From Bacteroidaceae bacterium (lineage in GTDB: Bacteria; Bacteroidota; Bacteroidia; Bacteroidales; Bacteroidaceae): a DNA stretch of 64,000 bases. A model generated the notes under the pieces. It did no database searches. It was not told the DNA's origin and saw only the letters and a program-made list of their open reading frames with translations. Position 1 is the first letter of the stretch. The number at the start of each line of letters is the position of its first letter. The translations under genes were made by a program, and so were the position numbers. This document shows, piece after piece, positions 43,487-52,602 of this stretch. The DNA is taken from contig JAFWPH010000016.1 of assembly GCA_017509605.1 (NCBI GenBank), positions 1 to 64,000 of the forward strand, read 5' to 3'.

Positions 43487-45226
43487 ATGGCAAATTACTA
43501 TAGCGACCATCCAGAAATTGCGTTTCACTTGGATCATCCGCTGATGAAGCGCATCGTAGATTTGAAGGAAAAAGACTACGAGGATAAGGATAAGTTTGAG
43601 GATGCACCTGTTGACTACAACGATGCCATCGAAAACTACAAGCAACTGCTTGAGATTACAGGCGATATCGCTGCCAACATCATAGAACCCAACTCAGAGG
43701 ATGTTGACCTCGAAGGTCCACATTTGGAGAAGGGACGCATGATTTATGCGAGCAAGACATTCGAGAATCTCGATGCTACCCGTAAGGCAGGTCTCCATGG
43801 CATTTCGATGCCTCGTCGCTACGGCGGTCTCAACATTCCCAATGCTGTGTTCTCCATGCTCAGCGAGGTGATTTCGGCTGCTGATGCCGGTTTCCAGAAC
43901 ATCTGGAGCCTCCAGAGCTGTATCGACACTCTTTATGAGTTTGGTAGCGAGGAGCAGCGTCAGAAGTATATCCCCCGCGTATGCCAGGGCGAAAGCATGT
44001 CGATGGACTTGACAGAGCCTGATGCAGGTTCTGACCTCCAGCGCGTGATGCTGAAGGCTACTTACGACGAGAAGGAGGATTGCTGGCGCCTGAACGGTGT
44101 GAAGCGTTTCATCACCAATGGCGACTCCGACATTCACCTTGTGCTCGCTCGTTCTGAGGAAGGCACGAAGGACGGACGTGGTCTTTCGATGTTCATCTAC
44201 GACAAGCGTGACGGTGGTGTGAACGTTCGTCACATCGAGCACAAGCTCGGTATTCATGGTAGCCCGACTTGCGAGTTGACTTACAAGAACGCTAAGGCTT
44301 ATCTCTGTGGCGACCGCAAACTCGGTCTGATCAAGTACGTCATGGCTCTGATGAATGGCGCTCGTCTGGGCATCGCCGCTCAGTCGGTAGGTGTGGAGCA
44401 GGAAGCATACAACGAGGCCCTTGCTTACGCCAAGGAGCGTGCTCAGTTCGGTCAGAAGATCATAGAGTTCCCAGCTGTTTACGACATGCTCGCAACCATG
44501 AAGGCAAAACTCGATGCAGGTCGTTCATTGCTTTACATGACCGCTCGCTATGTGGATATCTACAAGGCACTCGAGGACATTCAGCGCGACCGCAAGCTCA
44601 CTCCAGAGGAGCGTGCTGAGTTGAAGCGCTACACTCGTCTTGCTGACGCTTTCACTCCATTGGCAAAGGGTATGAACTCTGAGTTCGCTAACCAGAACGC
44701 ATACGATGCCATTTCGGTTCATGGTGGTTCAGGCTTCATCATGGAGTACAAGAGCCAGCGTCTCTACCGTGATGCCCGTATCTTCTCCATCTATGAGGGT
44801 ACTACACAGCTCCAGACTGTTGCCGCACTCCGTTACATCACGAATGGCACTTACCTGAGCATCATCCGTGAGTATGAGGCTGAGAACGAGGCTCTCGTTG
44901 CCGGCAATGCTGTATATGAAGCTTACCTCTCTCGCATGAAGGACATGGCTGCCAAACTCGAAGAGGCAACCAATACAGTGAAGGCTACAGCAAGCCAGGA
45001 AGTTCTCGATTTCTGTTCACGCAAGCTCTATGAGATCACTGCCTACACCATCATGTGCCACCTCATCCTGGCAGATGCCGTGAAGGCTCCTGAACTCTTC
45101 GCTAAGAGCCTCAACGTCTTCATGAATCATGCCGAGTCGGAGGTGGAGAAGCACTTCAACTACATCAACCGTATGGATGTAGCCCAGCTCGACAACTACC
45201 GTCAGGAAATGAAAGAGGCTGAGTAA
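43487..45226 (+). CDS. acyl-CoA dehydrogenase
   Basis: 579 residues, longer than the usual 380-residue enzymes and of the extended type with an extra C-terminal helical domain. The signatures MSMDLTEPDAGSDLQRV (FAD/acyl-CoA loop), LNGVKRFITNGD, QSVGVEQEAYNEALAYAKERAQFG and HGGSGFIMEYKSQRLYRDARI are all present. It oxidises an acyl-CoA to the enoyl-CoA and passes electrons to EtfAB encoded just upstream. The chain-length preference cannot be read from the sequence; such triads in Bacteroidales may serve as trans-enoyl reduction in the reverse direction. Confidence 0.94.
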   Translation: MANYYSDHPEIAFHLDHPLMKRIVDLKEKDYEDKDKFEDAPVDYNDAIENYKQLLEITGDIAANIIEPNSEDVDLEGPHLEKGRMIYASKTFENLDATRKAGLHGISMPRRYGGLNIPNAVFSMLSEVISAADAGFQNIWSLQSCIDTLYEFGSEEQRQKYIPRVCQGESMSMDLTEPDAGSDLQRVMLKATYDEKEDCWRLNGVKRFITNGDSDIHLVLARSEEGTKDGRGLSMFIYDKRDGGVNVRHIEHKLGIHGSPTCELTYKNAKAYLCGDRKLGLIKYVMALMNGARLGIAAQSVGVEQEAYNEALAYAKERAQFGQKIIEFPAVYDMLATMKAKLDAGRSLLYMTARYVDIYKALEDIQRDRKLTPEERAELKRYTRLADAFTPLAKGMNSEFANQNAYDAISVHGGSGFIMEYKSQRLYRDARIFSIYEGTTQLQTVAALRYITNGTYLSIIREYEAENEALVAGNAVYEAYLSRMKDMAAKLEEATNTVKATASQEVLDFCSRKLYEITAYTIMCHLILADAVKAPELFAKSLNVFMNHAESEVEKHFNYINRMDVAQLDNYRQEMKEAE

Positions 45227-45260
45227 GCGTATTTATCCCTGAAGGGAATTCATTTGATAA

Positions 45261-45297
45261 CCGTGGGTGCACGAAACAATGTGGAGTGCACCCACGG
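45261..45297. terminator. terminator downstream of the etf/acyl-CoA dehydrogenase operon
   Basis: The 11-base arms CCGTGGGTGCA and TGCACCCACGG enclose a 15-base loop, followed by an A/T-rich stretch. The arm is related to the hairpin at 34883-34916. Confidence 0.8.
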
Positions 45298-45317
45298 ATT
45301 GTATATATACCAAACCT

Positions 45318-45461
45318 TCATAGTGTTCTGTTCAACCAGATGGAAAAGAACTTATCATAGACTTGATTTGTTCCGAGGCTTTCAGTGACAATCTGCTTTT
45401 CTATGAGTGTCTTGATGGTCGTCTGAATGGTGCATATACAGTATGCCATCCTTAAGTTCCA
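45318..45461 (-). pseudogene. remnant of the C-terminus of an AAA ATPase gene
   Basis: The minus-strand frame encodes MAYCICTIQTTIKTLIEKQI, VTESLGTNQVYDKFFSIWLNR and a stop. This is the winged-helix end seen in Bacteroidales archaeal-type ATPases, where a helix-turn-helix is followed by YQVYD(K/R)FF..WL. An in-frame TAA lies just upstream and the sequence before it (to about 45620) has no clear homology. The rest of the gene has been lost. Confidence 0.45.
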
Positions 45462-45659
45462 ATCTTAAAGATCGAAAATTTGAGATTCGGCAAAAGAATA
45501 TTGGATTTCTTTGCCGAAGGAGAACAGTTTCTCGGGGTTGTTCTCCGCTACTGTTACCATGGATGACTTATTTGCGGAGTAGCAAGCGCTTTTAATTATA
45601 ACTTTTACGTTTTTTTGAATATTTGCGAGTGAAAGTGTCTTTTTTTCGGAATTTATCTT

Positions 45660-45667
45660 TATTTTTG
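45660..45667 (+). promoter_or_regulatory. -7 box of the DUF2264 gene
   Basis: TATTTTTG followed by C is a full TAnnTTTG match, 34 bases before the ATG at 45701. It supports this start over the open frame at 45623. Confidence 0.5.
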
Positions 45668-45700
45668 CATCATACACTCGAAAACCCAAACAACTATGTT

Positions 45701-47038
45701 ATGATGACAAGACGTAGCAAGACATGGACAGTAGTGCTCAGTGCATTGCTCGTCATCTTCCTCATGCCGACAACAGCAGACGCACAGAAGAAAAAAGACA
45801 AGAAGAAAGGCGGCAATAAGGTGGAGCAGATGACAGATCGCGAGATATGGGCAGATATCTGCTGGCAGATGTCGGAACCTGTGTTGCGCAACATGGCCGA
45901 GGGCAAGTTACAGCAGAACATGGTGTTGGAACTCTCACCCACTTGGGACAACCGCGACAAAAAGGTGGCTTATATGGAGACCTTCGCCCGACTGATGGCG
46001 GGTGTGGCACCTTGGCTCAACCTTCCCGACGATGACACTCCTGAGTGCAAGCAACGCCAACAACTGCGCAAATGGGCACGGCAAGCTTACACCAATGCCG
46101 TTGATCCTGAAAGTTCAGATTACTTAGGATGGAATTCAGGCGGACAGACACTCGTTGATGCGGCCTATCTGGTGGAGAGCCTTTACCGTGGCTACGACTC
46201 GTTGTGGGTGCCGTTGAGCGATGTGACCAAACAACGCTACATCAAGGAACTGCAGGGGCTGCACCGCTACGACCCGCCCTATACCAACTGGCATCTGTTT
46301 GTGGCGATGGAGGAGTGCTTTCTCATGTATGTAGGTGCTACCTACGACCAGTACCGCATCCACATGGCGATGAACAAGGTTGAGGAGTGGTATATCGGCG
46401 ACGGATGGTATTCTGACGGACCCGCTTTCGCTTTCGACTATTACAATGCTTACGTTATCCAACCCATGTATCTGGAATGCTTGGAGATGATCAACGCCAA
46501 GAAGGGCAACGACACCTGGATGGTGCGCAATCTTGGCAACCGTAATGGTTCCAAGGCGCGCTATGCGGAGGTACTGAAGCGTATGCAGAAGTTCAGCGTC
46601 ATCCTTGAGCGTTTCATCTCGCCTGAAGGCACCTATCCCGTTTTCGGACGTTCCATTCCTTACCGTTTGGCGGTGTTGCAACCCTTGGCACAACTGGCAT
46701 GGCGGCAGCAACTACCACAGGAACTGCACAACGGGCAGGTTCGCGCGGCAATGACTGCCGTGGCAAAGAACATGTTCTATAAGGCCAACAACTTCAACGA
46801 GGGAGGTTATCTCACCATCGGCTTTATGGGCAACCATCCCAATGTGGCTGACTGGTACACCAACAACGGTTCGCTTTACATGACCTCATTGGCTTTCATG
46901 CCACTTGGACTGCCTGCCACCCACGACTTCTGGACGGCGCCCGCAGAGAAATGGACCAGCAAGAAGGCGTGGGAGGGTGATGACTTCCCCAAAGACCACA
47001 AATGGGACATCAATCCCCAGAAGCTCTATTGGGAGTAG
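45701..47038 (+). CDS. secreted DUF2264 family protein
   Basis: 445 residues. A signal peptide (TWTVVLSALLVIFLMPTTADA) is followed by a Lys-rich spacer (KKKDKKKGG). The rest is a DUF2264 domain of all-helical (alpha/alpha toroid) character: METFARLMAGVAPWL, LVDAAYLVESLYRGYD, FVAMEECFLMYVGA, WYSDGPAFAFDYYNAYVIQPMYLE. The family is often found with polysaccharide-degrading genes and is thought to bind or cleave uronic-acid-type glycans; activity is not proven. It stands alone here with no SusC/D pair. The N-terminal Lys tract after the signal is notable. Confidence 0.85.
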   Translation: MMTRRSKTWTVVLSALLVIFLMPTTADAQKKKDKKKGGNKVEQMTDREIWADICWQMSEPVLRNMAEGKLQQNMVLELSPTWDNRDKKVAYMETFARLMAGVAPWLNLPDDDTPECKQRQQLRKWARQAYTNAVDPESSDYLGWNSGGQTLVDAAYLVESLYRGYDSLWVPLSDVTKQRYIKELQGLHRYDPPYTNWHLFVAMEECFLMYVGATYDQYRIHMAMNKVEEWYIGDGWYSDGPAFAFDYYNAYVIQPMYLECLEMINAKKGNDTWMVRNLGNRNGSKARYAEVLKRMQKFSVILERFISPEGTYPVFGRSIPYRLAVLQPLAQLAWRQQLPQELHNGQVRAAMTAVAKNMFYKANNFNEGGYLTIGFMGNHPNVADWYTNNGSLYMTSLAFMPLGLPATHDFWTAPAEKWTSKKAWEGDDFPKDHKWDINPQKLYWE

Positions 47039-47049
47039 GGCTATTGAAG

Positions 47050-47077
47050 GGTTATAGGTTATTGGTTATAGGTTATT
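47050..47077 (+). repeat. four tandem 7-base repeats
   Basis: GGTTATA GGTTATT GGTTATA GGTTATT in the gap between the DUF2264 and M48 genes. It is short enough to vary in copy number by slippage. Confidence 0.7.
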
Positions 47078-47222
47078 GATGGCTGAGCTGAAATAGAACT
47101 CGTTTAATCGGCTTTTTGAACTTAGTTCCCTTAAAATCTCAAAACGTTCATAGGTTTTTAAAAATCTCTAAATGAAGATAATAGATCAATCTCTTGAATA
47201 AACATTAAAAAACTAAATAACA

Positions 47223-48053
47223 ATGATGAATATTAGAAATATCCTATCCCTGTTGCTGTTGGCTGTAGTGCTGACAGGATGCAGAAGTGTGGCCATCACG
47301 GGCCGCAAGCAATTGAACCTCGTGTCGGATGCCGACGTGCTGTCGTCAAGTCTTACCCAGTACAGATCCTTCATGAGCACTGCGAAGGTTTCTTCAGAAA
47401 AGACCCAGTCGGAAACCGTTACACGTGTCGGCCAGCGCATTGCCGCTGCCACGGAGAAATACTTGACTGAGAACGGCATGCAGGCTGACTTACAGAACTA
47501 CGCTTGGGAGTTCAACCTTGTGAAATCTGACGAGATCAATGCTTTCTGTATGCCAGGCGGCAAGATTGTGGTGTATGAGGGTATCATGAGGCTCTTCGAC
47601 AATGACGACGAGTTGGCTGTGGTGCTTGGCCATGAGGTTGCACACGCCGTGGCAAAGCACAGCAACGAGCGCATGAGCCAGCAAATCCTTCAGCAGTATG
47701 GCGCTGCAGCATTGAGCATCGGCCTCTCAGGCCAGACAGCCGCTGTGCAGAATGTGGCGAGCCAGGTTTATGGTATAGGCAGTCAGGTGGGTGTGATGTT
47801 GCCGTTCTCCCGCAAGCATGAGAGCGAGGCCGACTATATGGGACTGGTGCTGATGACGATGGCTGGTTACAATCCCGACTATGCTGTGACGTTTTGGAAG
47901 AAGATGGCGGCAAAAAGCGGTGGCGGATCCACCTCAGAGATTATGAGCACCCACCCAAGCGATGCCCGCCGTATCTCGGACATCCAGACGCACTTGCCCG
48001 AAATCAAGGCGAAATACGGGCAACAGAGAATGAGACAGGTGGTTATTCACTAA
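47223..48053 (+). CDS. M48 family metallopeptidase lipoprotein
   Basis: 276 residues. Lipoprotein signal MMNIRNILSLLLLAVVLTGC with lipidation at Cys20. The body has GRKQLNLVS, SDEINAFCMPGGKIVVYEG and the zinc motif GHEVAHAVAKH with His137, Glu138 and His141. This is the arrangement of the LoiP/BepA-type periplasmic quality-control proteases of the outer membrane. HESEADYMGLVLM supplies the third ligand. The 3' end overlaps the convergent rnhB gene by 11 bases. Confidence 0.93.
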   Translation: MMNIRNILSLLLLAVVLTGCRSVAITGRKQLNLVSDADVLSSSLTQYRSFMSTAKVSSEKTQSETVTRVGQRIAAATEKYLTENGMQADLQNYAWEFNLVKSDEINAFCMPGGKIVVYEGIMRLFDNDDELAVVLGHEVAHAVAKHSNERMSQQILQQYGAAALSIGLSGQTAAVQNVASQVYGIGSQVGVMLPFSRKHESEADYMGLVLMTMAGYNPDYAVTFWKKMAAKSGGGSTSEIMSTHPSDARRISDIQTHLPEIKAKYGQQRMRQVVIH

Positions 48054-48657
48054 AGTCGAGTTCCAGCTGCCGGTAACGGTCGCCGAGAATATTGAACGAC
48101 ATGCGGTGGTACGGCGTCAGTCCGTACTGCCGTATGCCGTTTCTGTGTTCGGTTGTGGGATAACCGGCATTGTGGTCCCAGCCGTAGTAGGGGTATTCTT
48201 GGTGCAGTTCTTTCATGTAGTCGTCGCGGTAGGTCTTGGCAATGACTGAGGCCGCCGCTATGGACAGGTATTTGGCATCGCCTTTCACGATGGTGGTGTA
48301 GGGTAGTCCATGGTAAGGTTTGAACTTGTTGCCATCGATGATGAGGGTCTGTGGACGCACGTTCAAAGCATCGAGCGCACGGTGCATGGCGAGTATGCTG
48401 GCATTGAGGATATTGATGCGGTCGATTTCCTGAGCCGTCACCACGCCAATGGCCCAAGCGATGGCATCTCGTTCTATTTCCTCACGCAATTTATATCGTT
48501 TGGCAGGCGTGAGTTGTTTGGAGTCGTTGAGAGTGTCGTTCACATAGTCCTTGGGCAGAATGACCGCCGCGGCATAGACACTGCCGGCCAGACAGCCACG
48601 TCCCACCTCGTCGCAGCCTGCTTCAATCAATTCGGGGTCAAGATATGGTTTCAGCAT
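48043..48657 (-). CDS. rnhB: ribonuclease HII
   Basis: 204 residues. It removes ribonucleotides and RNA from DNA-RNA hybrids. The motif AGCDEVGRGCLAGSVYAAAV carries the first catalytic Asp and Glu, LIIDGNKF and VKGDAKYLSIAAASVIAK the others; GWDHNAGYPT is the C-terminal family block. The ATG at 48657 was chosen; the frame is open to 48726 inside the upstream TPR gene without conservation. It is the last gene of the frr-rsgA-TPR-rnhB series, 1 base after the TPR stop. Confidence 0.95.
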   Translation of the reverse strand: MLKPYLDPELIEAGCDEVGRGCLAGSVYAAAVILPKDYVNDTLNDSKQLTPAKRYKLREEIERDAIAWAIGVVTAQEIDRINILNASILAMHRALDALNVRPQTLIIDGNKFKPYHGLPYTTIVKGDAKYLSIAAASVIAKTYRDDYMKELHQEYPYYGWDHNAGYPTTEHRNGIRQYGLTPYHRMSFNILGDRYRQLELDFSE

Positions 48658-48658
48658 C

Positions 48659-49483
48659 TTATTTGCATTGTTTGAGTTCATCTCGTAAACCACTACGTGG
48701 CACTCCGAGACTGATGGCGGTCTCAAAGTCTTTTTTTGCCAAGTGTTTGTTCCCTTTCTCCAAGTGCAGGTATGCTCGCGCGAGGACGTAGTTGCTGTTC
48801 GTGGGGTTCAGTTCCACGGCCTTGTCCAGATCCATGATGGCCAGTTCGGGTTGTTTGTTCTCCGCTTCCATGTCCGCGCGTATGGAATAGAGCTCAGCCT
48901 TGTCGGGATAGAGGTTGATGAGTTGCTCCATCCGCTCCAGCGCTTTGGGCAGATGGTGTGTGTCTTGTTGAAGTAACGCCATGCCGAGATTGGCCACGTA
49001 GTGGTCGGGTTGGATGGTCAGTAATCGTTCGTAATCCATTCTCGCCTGGTCATATCGTCGGGCGTTCTTGTTGATGAAGGCTCGGTAGGCCAGTGCGTCG
49101 ATGTTGTCGGGATTGGTGTCGAGGATGTTGCAGTAATCCACGTAGGCTTTCTCGTTCTTGCCCATCTGCAGATAGAGGTTCGCCCTTGCCATGAGAATCG
49201 GCACCGACAAGGGCACATTGTTCAGTGCGAGCGAATAGGATTCGATGGCCTCGTCGTACAGACCTTTGCTGGTCTGGATCTTTCCCAAATTGAAATACAC
49301 TAAGCTGTTGCGATGGTCGGCAGGAGACAGTTTCAATGCTTCCTTGAACAGTGATTCGGCTTTGTCGAGACTGTCAGCGTATGTGGCTTGAATCGCTCGT
49401 TCCACATAGTTCTCGTAGGTTGGCTGGGCGTAAGAAATCGTGCAGCAGAGAGCCGCAGTGATGGTCAGTATGATTTTTTTCAT
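48659..49483 (-). CDS. secreted TPR-repeat protein
   Basis: 274 residues. The signal peptide MKKIILTITAALCCTISYAQ is followed by about six tetratricopeptide repeats, seen in ADSLDKAESLFKEALKLSP, KGLYDEAIESYSLALNNVP, KNEKAYVDYCNILDTNPDNI and PELAIMDLDKAVELNPTNSN. It is a periplasmic protein-protein interaction scaffold, with no partner predictable from the sequence. It lies 9 bases after rsgA and 1 base before rnhB, so it is co-transcribed with RNA and translation genes by position only. Confidence 0.85.
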   Translation of the reverse strand: MKKIILTITAALCCTISYAQPTYENYVERAIQATYADSLDKAESLFKEALKLSPADHRNSLVYFNLGKIQTSKGLYDEAIESYSLALNNVPLSVPILMARANLYLQMGKNEKAYVDYCNILDTNPDNIDALAYRAFINKNARRYDQARMDYERLLTIQPDHYVANLGMALLQQDTHHLPKALERMEQLINLYPDKAELYSIRADMEAENKQPELAIMDLDKAVELNPTNSNYVLARAYLHLEKGNKHLAKKDFETAISLGVPRSGLRDELKQCK

Positions 49484-49492
49484 GGGGTCATT

Positions 49493-50431
49493 TCATTTCA
49501 CCGCCGGACGATACCTGTCCTCGTCCTGGTCGTCGAGCATGCTGAGATAGGAGTTGAAACGGGAGATGGCGATTCGTCCCTCCTCCACAGCCTGAAGGAC
49601 AGCGCATCCTGGTTCGTGGGTATGGGTGCAGTTGGCGAATCGACAGAGGCTGGACGTGTCGAATATCTCTCGGAAATAGTGGCTGATTTCGCCCCGTTGC
49701 ATGTCGAAGGTGCCGAAGCCCTTGATGCCAGGCGTGTCGATGATGTAACCATTGTCACCCAAAGGATACATCTCCGAGAAAGTGGTGGTGTGCTTGCCTG
49801 TGTTGTAAGCGTCAGAAATCTCGCTGGTTTTGAGGTGGAGGTTGGGAAACAGGGTGTTGATGATGGTCGATTTGCCTACGCCAGAGTTGCCCGACAGCAG
49901 GCTGACCTTCCCTTTCAGCATGGCCATCAGCGCCTCCATGCCTTCATGGGTTTGTGCTGAGGTCTGCAGGCATTCGTAACCCAGACTTCTGTAGAGTGAG
50001 GTGTATTCCTCCAGTTTCGTTCGTTCCTCCTCGTCAGTGATGAGGTCGATTTTGTTGAAGACCAGTACAGCGGGTATGCTGTAGGCCTCGGCATTGGCAA
50101 GGAACCGGTCAATGAAGGTGGTGGAGGTCTCAGGGTAGTTGATTGTGACAATAAGCATACACTGGTCGATATTGGCGGCCAGTATATGCGATTGTTTGGA
50201 AAGGTTGGTGGCCTTTCGTATGATGTAGTTTTTGCGGTCGTCGATACTTGAGATGAGGGCATGCCCATCAGCACCCCTCACAATCTCGACCCCATCACCA
50301 ATGGCGACGGGATTGGTGGTGCGGATGCCTTTAAGACGGAAATTGCCCTTCACCTTGCATTCCACCGTCAACCCCTCGTCGGTTCTGACGGTGTACCAAC
50401 TGCCTGTGTTCTTAATGACTAATCCGTGCAT
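49493..50431 (-). CDS. rsgA: ribosome small-subunit-dependent GTPase A
   Basis: 312 residues. Late 30S-subunit assembly factor. It shows the circularly permuted GTPase order: G4 FNKIDLI first, then the P-loop [10 protein letters not shown], then G3 DTPGIKGFG. An N-terminal OB fold ([19 protein letters not shown]) precedes and a zinc cluster ([16 protein letters not shown]) follows. The ATG at 50431 starts the OB fold; an open frame to 50551 was rejected because it runs into frr. It sits 38 bases after frr. Confidence 0.95.
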   Translation of the reverse strand: MHGLVIKNTGSWYTVRTDEGLTVECKVKGNFRLKGIRTTNPVAIGDGVEIVRGADGHALISSIDDRKNYIIRKATNLSKQSHILAANIDQCMLIVTINYPETSTTFIDRFLANAEAYSIPAVLVFNKIDLITDEEERTKLEEYTSLYRSLGYECLQTSAQTHEGMEALMAMLKGKVSLLSGNSGVGKSTIINTLFPNLHLKTSEISDAYNTGKHTTTFSEMYPLGDNGYIIDTPGIKGFGTFDMQRGEISHYFREIFDTSSLCRFANCTHTHEPGCAVLQAVEEGRIAISRFNSYLSMLDDQDEDRYRPAVK

Positions 50432-50469
50432 GGAAGCAGTAGTCACAGTCTCTATCTTCCGTGCAGACA

Positions 50470-51030
50470 CTAAACGGTCATGATTTCCTTGTTCTTGGCC
50501 TCCAGTATAGCCTCGGCCTTCTTCACATACTTGTCGTGCAGTTTCTGGCAATCAGCTTCAGCGTCCTTCTCTACATCTTCCGACACACCCTCTTTCACGC
50601 TCTTCTTGAGCTTCTCGATGGCCTCTCGGCGGGCGTTGCGGATGCTGATCTTGGCTGTTTCCTCTTCCTTTGCACACTGCTTGGTGAGGTCGCGACGGCG
50701 CTCCTCGGTGAGGGGCGGTATGCCCAGTCGGATGATCTCTCCGTTATTTTCGGGCATTATTCCGACACTGGAGTTGATGATGGCTTTCTCTATGACCTTG
50801 AACATCGACTTGTCCCAAGGCTTGATGGCAATGGTACGCGCATCAGGTGTGGAAAGGCTTGCCACGTTGTTGAGCGGCACTTGTTGTCCGTATGACTCCA
50901 CACGAATGGCGTCGAGTATATGTACATTAGCCCTTCCGGCGCGTATTCTGCTCAATGCTTCTTCAAGATACATTGTAGCCATCTCCATCTTCTCTTCTGC
51001 TTCTTCCAAATATTGCTTGATATCAACCAT
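50470..51030 (-). CDS. frr: ribosome recycling factor
   Basis: 186 residues, the standard length. It splits post-termination ribosomes together with EF-G. Signature blocks: [57 protein letters not shown] and [15 protein letters not shown]. It is the first gene of its operon. A minus-strand -7 box lies 29 bases upstream. Confidence 0.97.
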   Translation of the reverse strand: MVDIKQYLEEAEEKMEMATMYLEEALSRIRAGRANVHILDAIRVESYGQQVPLNNVASLSTPDARTIAIKPWDKSMFKVIEKAIINSSVGIMPENNGEIIRLGIPPLTEERRRDLTKQCAKEEETAKISIRNARREAIEKLKKSVKEGVSEDVEKDAEADCQKLHDKYVKKAEAILEAKNKEIMTV

Positions 51031-51058
51031 AATGTTTTATGTTTTTTGTTTTGCGATT

Positions 51059-51066
51059 CAAAAGTA
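51059..51066 (-). promoter_or_regulatory. -7 box of the frr operon
   Basis: TACTTTTG on the minus strand matches TAnnTTTG; a TTG-containing -33 element (GTTG) lies 20 bases upstream. Confidence 0.5.
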
Positions 51067-51220
51067 CCTATTTTTTCCCTTTTGTGCAACTTTCATCATG
51101 TTTCTTCACGAAATAAAATGTTTTTTTGCACAAAACATGCGCTCTTATCATCTTAAAACAAGAGAGCAAAGCTATTCAACCTTTCAGACTTACATCATCT
51201 ACAGCAGAGTAGTCAAAGCC

Positions 51221-51619
51221 TTAAAGATCGCCAGCGTCTGCATAGACATCGTTGACTTCCGCGGACAGCCTTTCCGCGATGATGCCTTCGGCGGTGTAGT
51301 AAATCTCATCTGGGAAGGTGGGCTCAACCGACTGTATCTTGTAATCCTCTCCAGGACTGAACCTGGCCATCATGTCGGCATACTCCAGTTTGGCCGCTTC
51401 ACACATCTCGTGATACAAGTCGGGATGCTTGTGGTGGAAATATTCCATGTCGGCATCACCGTCAGAATCAACGATGAAGTTGACCACTTTTTGTACTTGT
51501 CGCTCTTCCCAAAAAACACTCGCAACCACATCCTGGCTCTCGAGTTCTTCATCATTTGCTCTTCCACCTTCCATCTTCTGCAGACGGACATTAGCGTCGA
51601 AACTATAATATCTACCCAT
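51221..51619 (-). CDS. hypothetical acidic protein
   Basis: 132 residues, acidic, with no signal peptide or membrane segment and no family I recognise. Residues such as MGRYYSFDANVRLQK, DDEELESQDVVASV-like ANDEELESQDVVASVFW and IVDSDGDADMEYFHHKH suggest a small mixed fold. It is well separated from frr (190 bases), so it is probably transcribed on its own. A weak minus-strand -7 box TATATTCG is present at 51698-51705. Confidence 0.55.
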   Translation of the reverse strand: MGRYYSFDANVRLQKMEGGRANDEELESQDVVASVFWEERQVQKVVNFIVDSDGDADMEYFHHKHPDLYHEMCEAAKLEYADMMARFSPGEDYKIQSVEPTFPDEIYYTAEGIIAERLSAEVNDVYADAGDL

Positions 51620-51996
51620 ACATATTAGATTAATTAGTTAGTGTTTTTTTGTAGGTAACGTTGACAGTCGCTGAACCCATTCAGCTCATATCGGTTGCGA
51701 ATATAGTAATATTATTTCATCTAAAGCAAATTTTATACGAAAAAATTACCATTATTCATAAAAACACTCATTTCGGACAAGTTCACAGCTACTCTTTATT
51801 GCGTTTTTCAGACCTCCTCAAGAAAGGCTTTTCCTGAAAAACAAGAAACGAACATGCCTAAAAAAACTGACTGAATGTTAAATCAAGTACAAAGATGTCA
51901 AAAAACACCTACTGATGTCTAATTATTTAATTTAAAATCATAAATTTGCTTTTAATTATTTGGTGAAAACAGACACAATCAGTGAATGAAACGACA
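51620..51996. other. 377-base A/T-rich intergenic region between divergent genes
   Basis: It holds a weak minus-strand -7 box (TATATTCG, 51698-51705), an inverted repeat GTTTTTCAG/CTGAAAAAC around 51801-51841 and a plus-strand -7 box TAAATTTG at 51941-51948. No gene is seen. Confidence 0.5.
51941..51948 (+). promoter_or_regulatory. -7 box of the Nudix gene
   Basis: TAAATTTG followed by C matches TAnnTTTG, 48 bases before the ATG at 51997. The -33 element is not recognisable. Confidence 0.45.
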
Positions 51997-52572
51997 ATGA
52001 GCAAGACGCATCTATTGGAGAAATTCCACTACTGTCCTGTATGCGGGTCTCCCCATTTCGAGGTCAATGATTTCAAGTCGAAACGTTGCCTTGATTGTGG
52101 ATTTGTCTATTATTTCAACCCTGCAGGTGCTGTGGTGGCTCTGATAGTGAATGAGCGTGACGAACTTCTGGTCGCCACTCGTGCAGAGGACCCAGCCAAA
52201 GGCACACTTGACCTTATCGGAGGTTTTGCAGACTGTGGTGAGACAGCAGAGCATGCTATGCAACGCGAGATTGAGGAAGAAACAGGAATGCATATCAGCC
52301 AGGACAACATGCATTATCTGTTCTCAAGGCCCAACACCTATCTCTATTCTGGGATGCTCATCCACACCATGGACCTCTTTTACCTTTGCAGGGTCTCCTC
52401 GCAATCCCACATCACGGCACATGATGATGTGGCCTCTTGCCGGTGGACATCCCTTTCCGAACTCCATCCCGAACAATTCGGACTTGACTCTATCCGAGAG
52501 GGGGTGATCCGTTATATTCAGATGATGAAATCAAGCCTACCTCACATCAATTCACCCCATAATCCCAACTGA
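51997..52572 (+). CDS. Nudix hydrolase with N-terminal zinc ribbon
   Basis: 191 residues. The zinc ribbon is CPVCGS ... RCLDCGFVY near the N-terminus. The Nudix box GGFADCGETAEHAMQREIEEETG has the GX5EX7REUXEEXGU pattern that binds the metal. The ribbon-plus-Nudix layout is like NADH pyrophosphatase (NudC), but the protein is shorter and lacks the NudC C-terminal SQPWPFPxS signature. The substrate is uncertain: a nucleoside diphosphate derivative. The ATG at 51997 was chosen over a GTG at 51982. It is 30 bases before the TPR gene and may lead that transcript. Confidence 0.85.
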   Translation: MSKTHLLEKFHYCPVCGSPHFEVNDFKSKRCLDCGFVYYFNPAGAVVALIVNERDELLVATRAEDPAKGTLDLIGGFADCGETAEHAMQREIEEETGMHISQDNMHYLFSRPNTYLYSGMLIHTMDLFYLCRVSSQSHITAHDDVASCRWTSLSELHPEQFGLDSIREGVIRYIQMMKSSLPHINSPHNPN

Positions 52573-52602
52573 CCTATAACACCCTACCTCCATTCAATCA
52601 CA

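Noticed and set aside
50480..51628. A 382-codon plus-strand open frame opposite frr and the hypothetical acidic gene
   Set aside because: It runs antisense to a certain gene (frr), has low-complexity Ser/Phe-rich content and no family features. It is a shadow of the minus-strand coding.
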